Positions 1-11,571 are shown, numbered from the stretch's first letter. The stretch is DNA of 64,000 nt from Paracentrotus lividus (GCA_940671915.1 CALNVZ010003426.1:36399009-36463008), one strand, 5' to 3'. Made by a program: numbers and translations. Notes: generated by a model not told the origin, from the sequence alone.

Positions 1-955
1 ATGCGAGCGCGAAGCGCGAGCTGAAATTTTTTAATATATCAACCTGAGAACAATGGATTTTAAGCGTTCGCTATGTTTATAAAAGAAGATATCTATCTTA
101 TTAAACAATGCGAGCGCGAAGCGCGAGCTGAAAAATTTTAAGATTGCAACCTGAAAAGTGTGCATTCTAAGCGCTTTTTGTGCTATGGTTATAAAGGAGA
201 TATCTATCTCGTTAAACAATACGAGCGCGAAGCGCGAGCTGCAAATTTTGAATATATCAAACTGAAAACAGTGCATTTAATTATTATTTTTCGCCATGTA
301 CAAAAAAGATATTATCTCATTAAACAATGCGAGCGCGAAGCGCGAGCTTAAAAAAATTTGATATAGCAACCTGAAAATTGTGCATTCTAAGCGCTTCTTG
401 TGATATGGTTATAAAGGAGATATTTATCTTGCAATACGAGCGCGAAGTGCGGGCTGAAAATTTTGAATATATCAACCTGAAAACAATGCAATTTAAGGTT
501 TTTTTCGCTATGTTTACAAAAAAGATATTTATCTCATTAAACAATGCAATGCGAAGCGCGAGCTGAAAATTTTTGATATAGCAACCTGAAAAGTGTGCAT
601 TCTAAGCCCTTCTTGTGCTATGCTTATAAAGAAGATATTTATCTCATTAAACAATGCGAGCGCGAAGCGTGAGCTGAAAACTTTTGATATAGCAATCTGA
701 AAAGTGTGCATTCTAAGCGCTTCTTGTAATATGGTTATAAAGGAGATATTAAATCTCGTTAAACAATGTGAGCGCGAAGCGCGAGCTGAAAATTTTGAAT
801 ATATCAACCTGAAAACAGTGCATTTTAAGCTTTTTTTCGCTACGTTTACAAAAAAAGATATTTATCTCATTAAACAATGCGAGTGCGAAGCGCGGGCTGA
901 AAATTGTTGATATATCAACCTGAAAAGTGTGCATTCTAAGCGCATCCTAAGCGCT
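1..955. repeat. ~110-bp tandem satellite, nine units in two alternating types
   Basis: The motif GCGAGCGCGAAGCGCGAGC or a close variant recurs near 3, 110, 221, 329, 436, 546, 656, 768 and 879, so the period is 107-112 bp. The intervals fall into two types. Type A has AATATATCAACCTGAAAAC and a T-rich tail; type B has GATATAGCAACCTGAAAAG and TGCATTCTAAGCGC. The order is A B A B A B B A B. It continues off the left edge. Open frames here are read-through of the repeat and not genes. Confidence 0.9.
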
Positions 956-1019
956 AATTGTTTGAGCCCCAACCAATAAATTTGGAACCCCTTGTCATAA
1001 TGAAAAACAAAGGTCCAAC

Positions 1020-1540
1020 AGAAAGACATGCGATCTGATCCGGAGAGCGAGCAGCATGAGCTAAAATTTTGTCAAGAGAAATTTGCAATATGAGCATTTC
1101 AAAACAAATTATGAGCAGAAGGGTGGGGGGGGGGGGCTAAAACATATCATAGCCCCTCTCAAACACCAGGGGGGCTCAATGGCTGAGCTCCAACCTAGAT
1201 AGTAGTTCTTATGTTCCTATAAAATAAAATAATATACTAAAAAAAATGATATGCGAGCGCGCAGCGCGAGCCAAAAATTTCGTCAATAGAGACCTGAAAT
1301 ATAAACTTTTTATCTAAAAAGATTGGTGGGGAGCCCAATGATATCCTCAGTAAGATTTTGTGAGAGGCTAAATGATGTCTGAGTCCCCGTCACAAATAAA
1401 AACAAAAGAATAATGATACAAATCATCTGAGTCAATTGATATTTTATTATATAGGGCGATCGCCGATATCTGTACGGCATCAAAAATATTGGGGGGGGGG
1501 GGGCTCAACGATATCTGAGCCCCTCCAATGTTAATATACC
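1020..1540. repeat. Diverged relatives of the satellite core with poly-G tracts
   Basis: Near 1,030 and 1,250 a GCGAGC-rich core appears again (ATGCGAGCGCGCAGCGCGAG at 1,251). Each is followed by AAAATTTNGTCAA, then a G run (1,126-1,138 and 1,490-1,503) and an AGCCCC-containing tail. They look like older members of one dispersed family. Confidence 0.55.
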
Positions 1541-2148
1541 AATTAAACAATTTTAACGTTTTTGTAGAAAAAAAATAGTGATAAGCGAAAACTCTCACAA
1601 TAGTTCAGACGGTTGAACTTTGAGATCCAAGGTTTTGAAGGAAAACAAAATGGACGAGAGCCCTTTCGTAAGGCATAACGTCACCAAGTGCTTCGGATAT
1701 GATTCGTATATGAGTCGTATGTTCCATCGTCACTAAACGAATGTAATCGATTTCAATATAATGGCGGCCTGTTTATATACAATCGATTAGTCGATATTAA
1801 TGATTGTTGGCGCATTTTGTATCCAAAATCCAATTTTAAGCCCAAGATAAACAAAAAACATTGATTTTCGGAATTGGGGACATTTACCCTATATTACCAA
1901 ATACGGCTCTAATTCTAGGGGTAATTTTTCAGGGGGAGGGGACAACTCTCCTGATACACCACTGCTCAAAACGAAACCCACCCCAATACACATATAAAAG
2001 CAGGCCGCATACAAATATAATACAAAAATGAAATCAAATACAAATTTATACAATTAAACGACACGACCAGTCTTTCTTATATGGTTTACAACATACTATT
2101 TTCCGTTTTTTAACTACAACCAGATAGCAGAAAGGGAATATTTATTTC
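1541..2148. other. Stretch without recognised gene
   Basis: AT-rich DNA. Contains GGGGGAGGGG near 1,932. No exon-like frame with splice sites was seen. The gene's true 3' exons may lie here or to the left of the window. Confidence 0.4.
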
Positions 2149-2288
2149 TTAAAGGCTATTGCGCTTTTTACAAACCTCTTCGGCCAGTCGCTCCCTATTT
2201 GGTCCCAACTCGAGGGTGTTGGGGTAGTCAGCCACAGCTAGCCCGTTGATGAAGTCAAACCGCTCTTCAAAAACTACCGTTGTGGCAG
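2149..2288 (-). CDS. Possible exon: SEA-like N-terminal segment
   Basis: The minus strand reads TTVVFEERFDFINGLAVADY, then PNTLELGPNRERLAEEVC before KKRNSL and a stop. Two acceptors are possible (CCAACAG at 2,288 or ACGGTAG at 2,273). Both give phase 1, matching the end of the exon at 3,071. The F-x-F-x-I-N-G-L and L-A-E-E-V-C pattern resembles the start of a SEA domain, which in membrane mucins follows the EGF region. It may splice onward at GTTTGT or GTAAAA inside the segment, or end at the TAA, where an AATAAA follows within a few bases (2,141-2,146). The polypyrimidine tract is weak, so this is tentative. Confidence 0.4.
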
Positions 2289-3070
2289 CTGTTGGTTTTT
2301 GCATCATTTTTTTTTGTTTCACAGAATGGGAGTCGAAACAAAACATTAAAATTAATTTGATATGTTAAATATTGATCGGGGATGTTAACATGATATGATG
2401 TGGCAACGTGTAATGTGGGGTAATCTATTAAAGTTGCGGAAATTGTCAGGTATATAGTTGAAACATTACAAAAGAAAGAAGAAAAAAAGTGATGCTCTGA
2501 ATCAATATTAGATTTCATGTCTTTTAAAATTACGAAATAATTTTTTTTCACATTTACACCGTCATAAATAGTACGTTTTTAGAGCTGATTTGGTTATTGG
2601 GAAACATGATGAAGTTAAAAAAAAAAATGATGCCATTTTTTTTGGATAGAGGATCCCCGTTTGAACTTTTCAATCCAGCACTTTATGAAGGTGCATCTAG
2701 TGTGTTTAAGAATCATTATAGAAATAGAAACGCTACCACTTAAATGACATTGATACATTATAATTTATATACTTTAGCATGCATCTCTCTATTTTTTTTG
2801 GAAGACTGGAATGGAAAACAATTTAACCACGCTACTTTTTTCTTTAATTGTTTTTCTTCCTGATTTTGAAGGTGGCATATATTTTTACAACGTTATGTTA
2901 TACACTCTTTTAGTATTTTGAAAAAAAAAATCAGATTAAAACTTTCTTTAATTCAATAATAATAAAAGCAAAACAAAAACAGAAGCAGGTTTTATTTACG
3001 TTTTAGTCTAATGTAGAAAATGGACCCAAGCCTCAAATAAGGTGTCACGTCTTAAAAAGGGAAAGCTCAC
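2289..3070 (-). other. Putative intron or 3' flank
   Basis: AT-rich DNA with several A and T runs. I see no coding signal or repeat with clear ends. Confidence 0.45.
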
Positions 3071-3202
3071 CTATACAAATTCCATCTGAATTCTCAGCAA
3101 AATCTACTCGACAAACACAAGTAAAGTTCCCGTCTGTATTCATGCACATGCGATTCATAGATGTACTGCAGTTACCAGTGCTAGTGGCACATTCATCGAT
3201 AT
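3071..3202 (-). CDS. Exon: calcium-binding EGF domain
   Basis: 44 codons, phase 1 to 1, with acceptor CTCACAAG and donor GTGAGC. It starts DIDECATSTGNCSTSMNRMC, then MNTDGNFTCVCRVDF, and ends GICIG. It has the six cysteines and the D-I-D-E-C and N-T-D-G-x-F calcium-binding signature. It is the last EGF exon I can see; the phase-1 end needs at least one more exon downstream. Confidence 0.92.
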
Positions 3203-3892
<690 letters not shown>

Positions 3893-4229
3893 TTAATCAC
3901 AGTGCAACAAGACTGTGTAAACGAAAAAGAGGAGAAATTAAAAGCGAACATGACAAATTTTCCAATGTCTCTTGTATGCCATGTATCCTTGACCCCAAAT
4001 GTTTTGCCTCGTTACTCAAAAGGCATAGTTAACTTGCTTTCTATGAAAACTACATCATATATACAAATCAGGGTTCTATAGAGGTACCTTTAACTGAAAC
4101 TTAAACTTTCATATATTGTGTTTTGTGACCCTTGACTTTATTCTCTAAAATATAATAAAATTATTTTCAAGTGGGAATACATAGGCCTATTATACTGAAT
4201 TTTGAAGCACCTCAACTGAGATATAGGAA

Positions 4230-4965
4230 TATGGAGTCTACAGAGTAAAAAATAATGTTCCAACATTTTGAAGATGTCTAATTTGAAGCATGAACATTTC
4301 ATCATGGGTTTCATGATATGTCTTGGTGGACTCATGCTCCCAACATTTGTTCGTACCCTTATCATTTGGATTTTGGACGAATGACTGAGTAACAGACAAT
4401 CTTCAGAAGATAGCAGTATTTCAATTGTGCCAAAAAGATGGATTAGGATTAAAAACAAATGTTGACAGAATGTGAGTTTACACACACACACACACACACA
4501 CCCACCAACCCACACACACATACACCCGTCCTCCCTCACACACACTCACATCACCACACATGCACCCACACATTCAGTAAACAATTTGCAATATCATTTC
4601 AATCACTGAAAGTTAATGACGTAGTAATTCACTAACAACTGTTTGTAAGTGTGAGTGAGGGTGTGTATGTGTGTGTGCTGGCATGGATGAGATAGGGTAT
4701 GTGTGTGAGCTTTGTGTGTGTGTGTGTGTTGTGTGCTGGTATGGAAAAGATAGGGTATGCGTGTGTATGTGTGTATGGGTGTATGTGTGATGAGGGGTGG
4801 GTGTGTATGTGAATGACGTTACATGTTGGTGTGTGTCTTTGTGTCTACAAACTTAGATCCAAATGAAAAGGGTACAAACATATGCTGGGAGGATGACTCT
4901 ACCAAAACATATCATGAAACCCATTATCAAATGCTCAGGTAAAATTTGAAACATTCTGAAAGACG
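4230..4965. mobile_element. Degenerate hairpin element with CA/TG-repeat loop
   Basis: The left arm (4,236-4,400, with TGTCTTGGTGGACTCATGC and ACAGACAATCTTCAGAAGAT) is the inverted counterpart of the right arm (4,850-4,960, with AGATCCAAATGAAAAGGGTA and ATATCATGAAACCCAT). A (CA)n tract at 4,481-4,560 and TG-rich sequence at 4,640-4,840 lie in the loop. It is related to the elements at 26.7, 31.5 and 42.8 kb. It lies in the EGF intron 3,832-5,134. Confidence 0.6.
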
Positions 4966-5134
4966 TGTTAGCACGCTTGAATTAAACTAATAAGACAATT
5001 CAAAGCATTTTCAATACAATCATGACTACAGTCTAACCTCATTATAATCGTGGTTTGAATTCAGGCCTTCTAAGTAAGGTAAGAAACATGCAATTAACAG
5101 GCATCGCACAATATAGGAACCTGCTACACCTTAC

Positions 5135-5221
5135 CTGAACATGTCGTATTTTGAAGATCATACCCCGGTGGACATGTGCAGATCGGGGATCCAGTATTGT
5201 TCGATGCAATCGGCGTGCATT
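5135..5221 (-). CDS. Exon: short EGF-like domain, shifted acceptor
   Basis: 29 codons, phase 1 to 1, with donor GTAAGG. It reads ECTPIASNNTGSPICTCPPG then YDLQNTTCSG, with four cysteines instead of six. The text just upstream would read D-N-A before EC, the usual EGF start, but the two bases before it are CG rather than AG. The nearest AG lies nine bases inside and keeps frame, so I placed the acceptor there. If 5,232 is a sequencing error, the exon would be 5,135-5,230. Confidence 0.75.
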
Positions 5222-5688
5222 CTGCATTATCGGTAAAAATAATAATAATAGTAACAATATCATGACAATAGTCATGATAATCATAATAATACAGATGATA
5301 ACAATAATAATGATGATAATGAATATAAACAACAAGGACATAAGGGAATTGAGAAAGTAAAAACGTGCTTCTTGACATCTTTTAAATTGTTTATTTTGCA
5401 ATTATTGCTTGCTAAATTTAATATATATTTGGATAAATGCAATCTTCTATTTTTTGTTTGTTTAAAGTTTAAATGTTTACTTAATGACAGAAATAAACAG
5501 AAATTTATGGCATCATTATCTTTACTTTGATACGAAGGAAGGAACAATCTGAGGCCACTCTCAAACGATTTTCACTAAAATATCCAATAACCATGCTTGT
5601 CTAATAATTTCATATTGTTATGTACTTCATGTACTCACAATTGCTGTTATGAATATGGGCTAGTATCTCATGTAGGTTTATACCTATA

Positions 5689-6132
5689 CAGTCTGTGTCA
5701 AATAAAATGGTACAAGTGGAAAACATTTTTTTTAAAGTATGAAAATTAATCACATTCTACAAGTGTTTGGTATTTTTATAAAAAAAGGAAAATAGGGCTT
5801 TTTTCTAAATTTTTTTCATCCCACTTGGTGCTGTAGATCGTGAGATATGACCAGTTTTCTATAATCAAGAAAAAAAAAAAAATTTGCGCATGCTTTTCTA
5901 TTCAGCGCACCGAAACAATAAATGTGTGTAAGTTCGAATAGCTCTTCGCCGCACAAAATTTAGCATAACTTTCGTTTTACAAAAGCAAATCATACAAAAC
6001 AAAGTGCAGTAGCACAAAGAAATCTTTTGGCTTTTAGTTGGTACCACATTCACACGTCAATTTTTACTTTGAGAAGATTTGATACCTTAATAATTTTTTT
6101 CCCGACAGTACCATTTTTTTTTACACAGACTG
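5689..6132. mobile_element. TA-flanked inverted-repeat element (mariner-type termini)
   Basis: The left end TA-CAGTCTGTGTCAAATAAAA and the right end TTTTACACAGACTG-TA are inverted and each lies beside TA, as Tc1/mariner insertions do. The 444-bp interior has no open frame of note. Its interior resembles the segment at 26.5/31.3 kb (GCACAAAATTTAGCATAAC; CTTTTGGCTTT). Confidence 0.75.
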
Positions 6133-6196
6133 TACATATCTTCTTTCGTGGTCTTATTCATACAATTAAACGAAATTAAATTAAATGGAATCATAC

Positions 6197-6322
6197 CTAT
6201 ACACGAACGTTGATCCAGGGAGAGTTTAAATCCGTCGTTGCAAGAACACTGATATCCATTGAGGATGTTATGACAGTTCTGATCACATTCATTAGTATCG
6301 TTGCTTTCACATTCATTCGGAT
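6197..6322 (-). CDS. Exon: calcium-binding type EGF domain
   Basis: 42 codons, phase 1 to 1, with acceptor ATGCTAAG and donor GTATGA. It starts DPNECESNDTNECDQNC, then NGYQCSCNDGFKLSLD, and ends SCIG. D-x-N-E-C at the start, and N-G-Y-x-C near the third disulfide, give a calcium-binding EGF type. Symmetric phase-1 EGF exons like this can be shuffled and duplicated without breaking frame. Confidence 0.88.
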   Translation of the reverse strand: MRMNVKATILMNVIRTVITSSMDISVLATTDLNSPWINVRV

Positions 6323-6706
6323 CTTAGCATAATGATGATATTAATACTAATAAATATAAAGGTTTTGTTTTGTTTTAAAGTTGGTCAAGGTATTAAAGCG
6401 AGTCACGTAATGCGACTGAGAGTTTAATAAAGCATTTTTAGTTATTTTTAATTTCTTTTTATCATGCTGGCAACACCCCCTCACTGTAAGTAACCTTTAG
6501 CATACATGAATGTATTACTAGAGATCATTGCCTCTAGAATAAGTATAGCAAAGTCCCGTGATATTTGTCAGGTCCAAGGCCTTACAGAACGCCAAAAACA
6601 TCATTTTGTTGCTAATTGGATCTGATTGCTCTTGGCAGTCGTCTGGACTGTCTCAGTTATTATGATTATTGGTTTAATTACAGGAAAAATTAAATAGCCA
6701 ACTTAC

Positions 6707-6893
6707 CATAACACGTTTGTCCGTCACCCTCTAAGGTAGGTGGGCAGACACCACACACGTATGGTAGTATATCAGAAGAAGGCGGGTTGTCAGTACAAAG
6801 TACACCGCTGAAGCAAGGAGATACGGCGCAGTAATCAAAATCTTCGTCGCAATGGTCGCCTGCCCAACCATTAGTGCAATTGCACGTGACAAC
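6707..6893 (-). CDS. Exon: EGF 1 second half and EGF 2
   Basis: 187 bp, phase 0 to 1, with acceptor GTTTCAG and donor GTAAGT. It starts VVTCNCTNGWAGDHCDED, which closes the EGF begun in the previous exon (C-x-C-x-x-G-x-x-G-x-x-C). It then reads FDYCAVSPCFSGVLC and VCGVCPPTLEGDGQTCYG. The P-C-F-S-x-V-x-C and C-P-P-x-L-x-G-D-G-x-x-C pattern is shared with the MUC4 EGF pair. A (TA)n microsatellite lies in the upstream intron. Confidence 0.9.
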
Positions 6894-6949
6894 CTGAAAC
6901 AGTAAATCATGGAACAATGAAAGTAAAATACACAAATTCAAAATTCAGT

Positions 6950-6954
<5 letters not shown>

Positions 6955-6990
<36 letters not shown>

Positions 6991-7001
6991 TATATAAAGA
7001 A
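6955..7001. repeat. (TA)n microsatellite
   Basis: About 45 bases of alternating TA/AT with one CA interruption. Confidence 0.9.
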
Positions 7002-7179
7002 GATAATCAATTTTTAGAGGGTTCATTTTCCAAGTCCATCTGTCATGTCTGTTATTGCTATTCACATGTAACATAAAATTGAAGAAAAAACATTTCACCT
7101 TTCCAATGATACTTTTCGTGATTCATTATTACAAATGAAGATGATAGGTAAAGAATCCATGGCGGGTTTTTAAAAAATG

Positions 7180-7436
7180 AAACAAGACAGAGTAAATGCT
7201 GTTCCGGCTGCCAAGGAGTGAGACACTTTTAAAGTACCCACTCAGTTTCTCATTCTATGACAAAAACTTGGAAAACATGAATTTCGTATCTAACACCTTT
7301 TTTTTTTGCAATTTATTCGGTTAGGCGTTACATTTATGATGCGAGAAAGGTATCCCGTATAGAAAAAGAATAAAAAGCTAGGAAAAGGGCTCCTCCAAAA
7401 ATACATTACCTTTTTTTTCGATACGCACTGTATATG
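7180..7436. mobile_element. Fragment ending in a mariner-type terminus
   Basis: TTTTTTCGATACGCACTG-TA at 7,414-7,434 matches the terminus of the hairpin at 58.6-59.9 kb. No matching left end was found, so this is probably a truncated copy. Confidence 0.4.
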
Positions 7437-7808
7437 TCAATAAAACTTGATATATGAATCTTTCATAACATGTGATATTTAATTATAAATTCATGATATC
7501 CTTTTGGTACAGTTTTTTCAATGTTATATTTAATTACATACATGATATCCATTGCGTGTTTAATATGGCAATTGAGGTTCATGTTTTTTAAAAAAGAAAT
7601 TATAATAATTAATTAATAATAAGTTGATTTTGCTCCATTGTAACATCATCATGTTGAATTTTCAAGTTTAACTTAAAAACGATTGCTTTTGTGTGTGTGT
7701 ATTTTAACTGCAGTTATCCCACATGCGGTCTGAAACTTGTTTTGTTGATATCATGGCTGGCATCTGTCTCCTTTTCGATTGTACATGTAAAACAAAAGGG
7801 TTTCCTAC

Positions 7809-7993
7809 CGCATATCCATTGGAAACGAGATTCTCGCCGACTGCTTGGTTCTCGAAGTCGCACTCTCCTCCGTTTTCACACTGGCAGATCTTCACCTTAA
7901 AGGCCACCGATGTCTGTGCTCCACGGCTGTCGCTGATTAGCACCTCAATCATAGACACGTTCAGAGTGGAAGGGGTCCACTCAAACAGGCCAT
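7809..7993 (-). CDS. Exon: WTP region and first half of EGF 1
   Basis: 185 bp, phase 1 to 0, with acceptor ATTTTTAG and donor GTAGGA. It starts DGLFEWTPSTLNVSMIEVLI, continues GAQTSVAFKVKICQCENGG, and ends NLVSNGYA. In MUC4 the same order occurs: a W-T-P motif, a short beta region, then a cysteine-rich EGF start. C-Q-C-E-N-G-G-E-C is the first half of an EGF domain that is completed by the next exon. Confidence 0.88.
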
Positions 7994-8764
7994 CTAAAAA
8001 TAGGTGACGGTTACTAATTAAACACATCGACAAAACTGATATAATCTAGACCCGTCCAAGAAATTAAATTATCCCATCTATCGTGTTGGTGTCAAATCGT
8101 GTTAGTATAATTACCATGGTAAGACCATTATTTACTTTTTTTTTACACGCACCTGTTTTATATTATTATTGTGTGTCTATGAAAAGAAAATAGACACACT
8201 CCCAATAACTTTTTTTTTTTGGAAAACCTTTTATAAACCACTGGTGATGCAAGTGCAAAGTAAAAATCGCATTATGTCCGAAGGTTAAAGATTTGAATTG
8301 TGAAAAGATTTGCAGTGGAATATTATTTGCATTTTTATAGAATATATGACACGCTTATTGAAGTATTTCGCCTCATTAAGGTATTTTTTTGCCTTAACCC
8401 CCACCAAAGAAAAAAAAAATGATCTAAGCAAAGGCAAATTATATGCTTACGTATATCACTTACAACCTGTGCATATTATAGGTGAATGTTGTTATACTTT
8501 GCTTTTATCTTGAAGCACTTTTTGAATGATTATGTGTGTATTATATACTTGACAGTTTATATTCTTACATTCGTATTTGAATTATTGTAAAATGTATTGA
8601 TTTTATGTCATATCATATGCTTTGAAAAATGTAATTTTTTTGAGACTGAAAATGAATAAAATCCCTGTGGAGGGAAAAAATTAAAAAAAAAAAAAAAATA
8701 TTATTTTATGTCGAGTCCCAAGTAACTATGTATTAAAAATACTATGTGTAAAATTTGTATTTAC
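7994..8764 (-). other. Intron
   Basis: AT-rich, with poly-T and poly-A runs (for example 8,683-8,699). No element with defined ends was seen. Confidence 0.6.
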
Positions 8765-8962
8765 CATTTTGGGAGATGCTGGTACCCTCAGGAGCATTGT
8801 CGGATAGTGTAAAATTAATCATATCCCCTGCTTGGCCATCTCATCGGCTTGATCTGAAGCCTCACTGTTTGATTAACTGTAACACAAAGGACGTCGTTAT
8901 CTTCCTCGAGTGCGTTGGTAGAGGTTATTTCTGAATCGAGGTTACGTTCGGCGGGAAATTTT
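8765..8962 (-). CDS. Exon: post-VWD region, frame disrupted
   Basis: Acceptor TTTTTTCAG and donor GTAAAT bracket 198 bp, and the total length keeps phase 1 to 1. In the phase expected from the previous exon it opens ENFPPNVTSIQK, then a stop. A second frame carries TSTNALEEDNDVLCVTVNQT and RLQIK. The expected frame returns with AGDMINFTLSDNAPEGTSIS up to the donor. N-x-P-P at the start and the N-F-T-L strand are both family features, so two compensating shifts of one base are the likely explanation. The exon joins DGLFEWTPS in phase. Confidence 0.72.
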
Positions 8963-9165
8963 CTGAAAAACATATAAATTATAAAAAACTAACTAAATGG
9001 ATGCCCTTCGTGTTTCAAAATCAGCCTTTCTACAGCCTCCATGTTTCGTGAGTACAACGTAGGCTAAGTGATTTGTATCTAATGTTGATAATCAAATATT
9101 ATAGCTTTAAAATCTGATTATATATATTTTTTTAAAGTTTGACGTTCGCCTAATCGCACGATTTT

Positions 9166-9298
9166 TTTGGAGTAAAGAAAAATGGCCATATATGCTATAA
9201 TTCAATTCACTTATATTCACATTCATTAAAATTGGAGTAAAGGAAAATGGCACATATATGCTATAATTCAATTCACTTTAATTCACATTCATTAAAAA
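9166..9298. repeat. Tandem duplication, ~67-bp unit
   Basis: GGAGTAAAGAAAAATGGC and GGAGTAAAGGAAAATGGC each lead ATATGCTATAATTCAATTCA and TTCACATTCATTAAAA. Two head-to-tail copies lie in the intron 8,963-10,035. Confidence 0.85.
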
Positions 9299-9953
9299 CA
9301 AGTATAACAATTACAAAAAGACTTGCAACAATCAATTTACAACAAATTAAAATGTAGTGGATCACGCTTTGAAAAACTTTGCCACGGTAGCTATTAATAT
9401 TTCACCATGGCAGCATTAATGAACATATAAGGCCACTTTTAACTAAAGTAACTGAATATAAACAATATCATTCAAAAATCCTTCACATGAAATCGTAAAC
9501 CTTTGAACAGAAAGGTCCTTGCCACTCCGAAAATTAGTCAACGCAGGTTTACTAAATGGCTACCTATATATATCTGTTTCTATGAATTGCAATGGGGGAA
9601 ATAACCGAAACAGGATTTTCGACTACCAAATATATAGATATAACATGAAGATGAGATGGCAAAGGTGAAAAGGACACACGAGTAGGTTTGGCGGGTGCAA
9701 CCATCTTTCTTGAACGCTTATACCTTCTGACCCAATATTTTTTTCAGAGGGACAAATAAAATCGAGAAAGGAATGCAGTCGTCTCCCAGGACTGTCACAT
9801 GGTGCAAAACCAAACTTTTAAATACTCCCTTCAAAATGGATGGGTTTTCTGTTTTTTTCCGGCCTCAGATCTTTACAATAGGACTAAGATACCGTAGGAA
9901 TAAACAACGCAATGGTAGCACTTTTGTCTTGAGTGACCCCTCCCCCCCCACTA

Positions 9954-9990
9954 ACACACACACACACACACACACACACACCACACACAC
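9954..9990. repeat. (CA)n microsatellite
   Basis: ACACAC run directly after CCCCTCCCCCCCCAC. Confidence 0.9.
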
Positions 9991-10035
9991 AAAGAAAGCA
10001 AATCAGGAGGTTGTGTAACTGTCATGTAAACCTAC

Positions 10036-10290
10036 CAAGATTATGCGAGTCAATTGTCGAAGGCGTCACCGTTTCCATGTCTGTTCACCAATTCCCCGTT
10101 TACAAGGCGGTATAGCCGAACAAGCACATTTCATCGTGCGCCGCATGCTGCTTCTGCAGCGCGGTCCTTGTTGGGGTTCCTGGCTCTAAGATACACTCAG
10201 TGAAGAATGGGTGGAAGTTTGCTGGATAGTTAGAATCATTAATCATTTCGCCAGTGTATTCGAACACGGATTCTGCATGAAATTTTTGCC
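10036..10290 (-). CDS. Exon: post-VWD region, two in-frame stops
   Basis: This exon is shorter than the reading-frame threshold because of stops. Acceptor TATATCTAG and donor GTAGGT bracket 255 bp, phase 1 to 1. The start WQKFHAESVFEYTGEMIN continues NYPANFHPFFTE, then DEMCLFGYTAL, then TAA, TGNW, TGA, and METVTPSTIDSHNLG up to the donor. W-x-x-x-x-E-S-x-F-E-Y-x-G and C-x-F-x-Y are family features after VWD. The length keeps phase, yet two stops fall within about 20 bases near 10,100. Compensating indels in the consensus or true decay are both possible. Confidence 0.7.
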
Positions 10291-11144
10291 CTAGATATAC
10301 AGTTAATGAATAATGGGTGAATCAAATTAATCAGGGACGCCCTTTTGTTAAAGTCGGAACCATATATGAAAGGCTTATGGTTTCATTACAAAACACAATT
10401 ATGAGAGGTGCAGTGTTATCAGTTTTTCTAGATAACTAAAATAATCGGACAAAACTGTTTAAGCTTATACATAATTCTTCGTCAGTGCTTCACAGACGCG
10501 AGGGGGGCAGTGCTTTCAGAATTGGTGGAAACTATTGACGGAAGCTTCTAGTTATATCCTAGGGGGCCTACGCACCCTCCCTATACCTCGCCAACTATAG
10601 CCTTCGTGTATCACAAAGTAATCTATTTACGCATTCATAAACCTATTAATTTAAGGTATCATTACAAGTAATACGTGGAATTCGTCTGAATCGCATCTGC
10701 AATTTTCAAATTGAACCATGTGCCTCGCACCAACGCAAATTGTGGATAGTGGTTTCCGAAATGTCATGATAAGCAAACTGGATATGTTTTTTCTGCACAA
10801 TAAAAGCGCCCTTGTTTCGTGCGAAGTCATACGAAAAATATAGTACACCACATTCGTTAAACCAGAATATGTTACTGAAGAGAGTAATATCTTAAGTGTT
10901 AATTCGGTCTTATCGCTCGTGCAGATCGTGAAAGTGGCGAAACCGTCAAGGTGGCTACATGGTAACATAAAAGCAACATGACATCAGGAAGAGTAACCCC
11001 ACCGCCAAAAATATATTTGCAAAGAGGTCAATATATTTGTCAAATATTTAAATTCCGTTTCATCATAATTTAAAACAATTTAATTTAAGTGGACTTGTCC
11101 AAATTAATCACCTGGTCCAGATCTAAAGTACAAGTAATTCTTAG
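10291..11144 (-). other. Intron segment
   Basis: No exon or repeat with clear ends was recognised between the post-VWD exon and the putative transposon terminus at 11,147. Confidence 0.5.
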
Positions 11145-11277
11145 GCTAAAGGCCTCTGCAGCAGCCAAACACGAAAACGAAAACGATAACGACACAACCG
11201 ACACCACACTTTTCTGAAAATCGCTCTAATTGCAAATCTAATCGCATCGTTTCAAACTGCCCTTTGTCGTTAAAACA

Positions 11278-11571
11278 ATGTCTGCCACGATCCGTTTTTG
11301 CCCAAAATTTAAAATCGCTCAAGTGAGCGATTCTCGCCAGCACGACAACGACTTTTTTGCATTGACCAATCAGCGTGAAGGATGTCGCACTTGTCTTGAC
11401 GTATGTAATGATGCTGAAACTTTTTTAATTTCTCAAGCTCAATCTCAGAGGATGTTACGTGTAATAATCATGTCGCACACCGGTACAAAAGGAGTCCAGC
11501 CGGATCTAAATCAACATGATCAATATTTTTTACTTGAGTCATTTGAGTTGCTGCAGAAAAACCCTCAATGA
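11278..11571 (+). CDS. Unrecognised 97-codon frame, possible first exon
   Basis: It begins MSATIRFCPKFKIAQ and ends LLQKNPQ, followed by TGA and then a GTAAGT 11 bases on. A CCAAT box occurs inside (GACCAATCAG at 11,364). I recognise no domain. Acceptor-like sites followed by short open stretches occur downstream at 13,501 (CATTTCAG), 13,724 (TTTTGCAG) and 15,486 (CCTTTTAG). A plus-strand transcript, perhaps of the surrounding element, is therefore conceivable but unproven. Confidence 0.2.
   Translation: MSATIRFCPKFKIAQVSDSRQHDNDFFALTNQREGCRTCLDVCNDAETFLISQAQSQRMLRVIIMSHTGTKGVQPDLNQHDQYFLLESFELLQKNPQ

Noticed and set aside
1-955. CRISPR-like array
   Set aside because: The whole 110-bp unit is repeated, not just a short repeat between unique spacers, and the DNA is animal.
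5042-5401. 119- and 84-codon frames with long hydrophobic runs
   Set aside because: Beyond the short EGF exon they read ATT/ATC-rich intron DNA.
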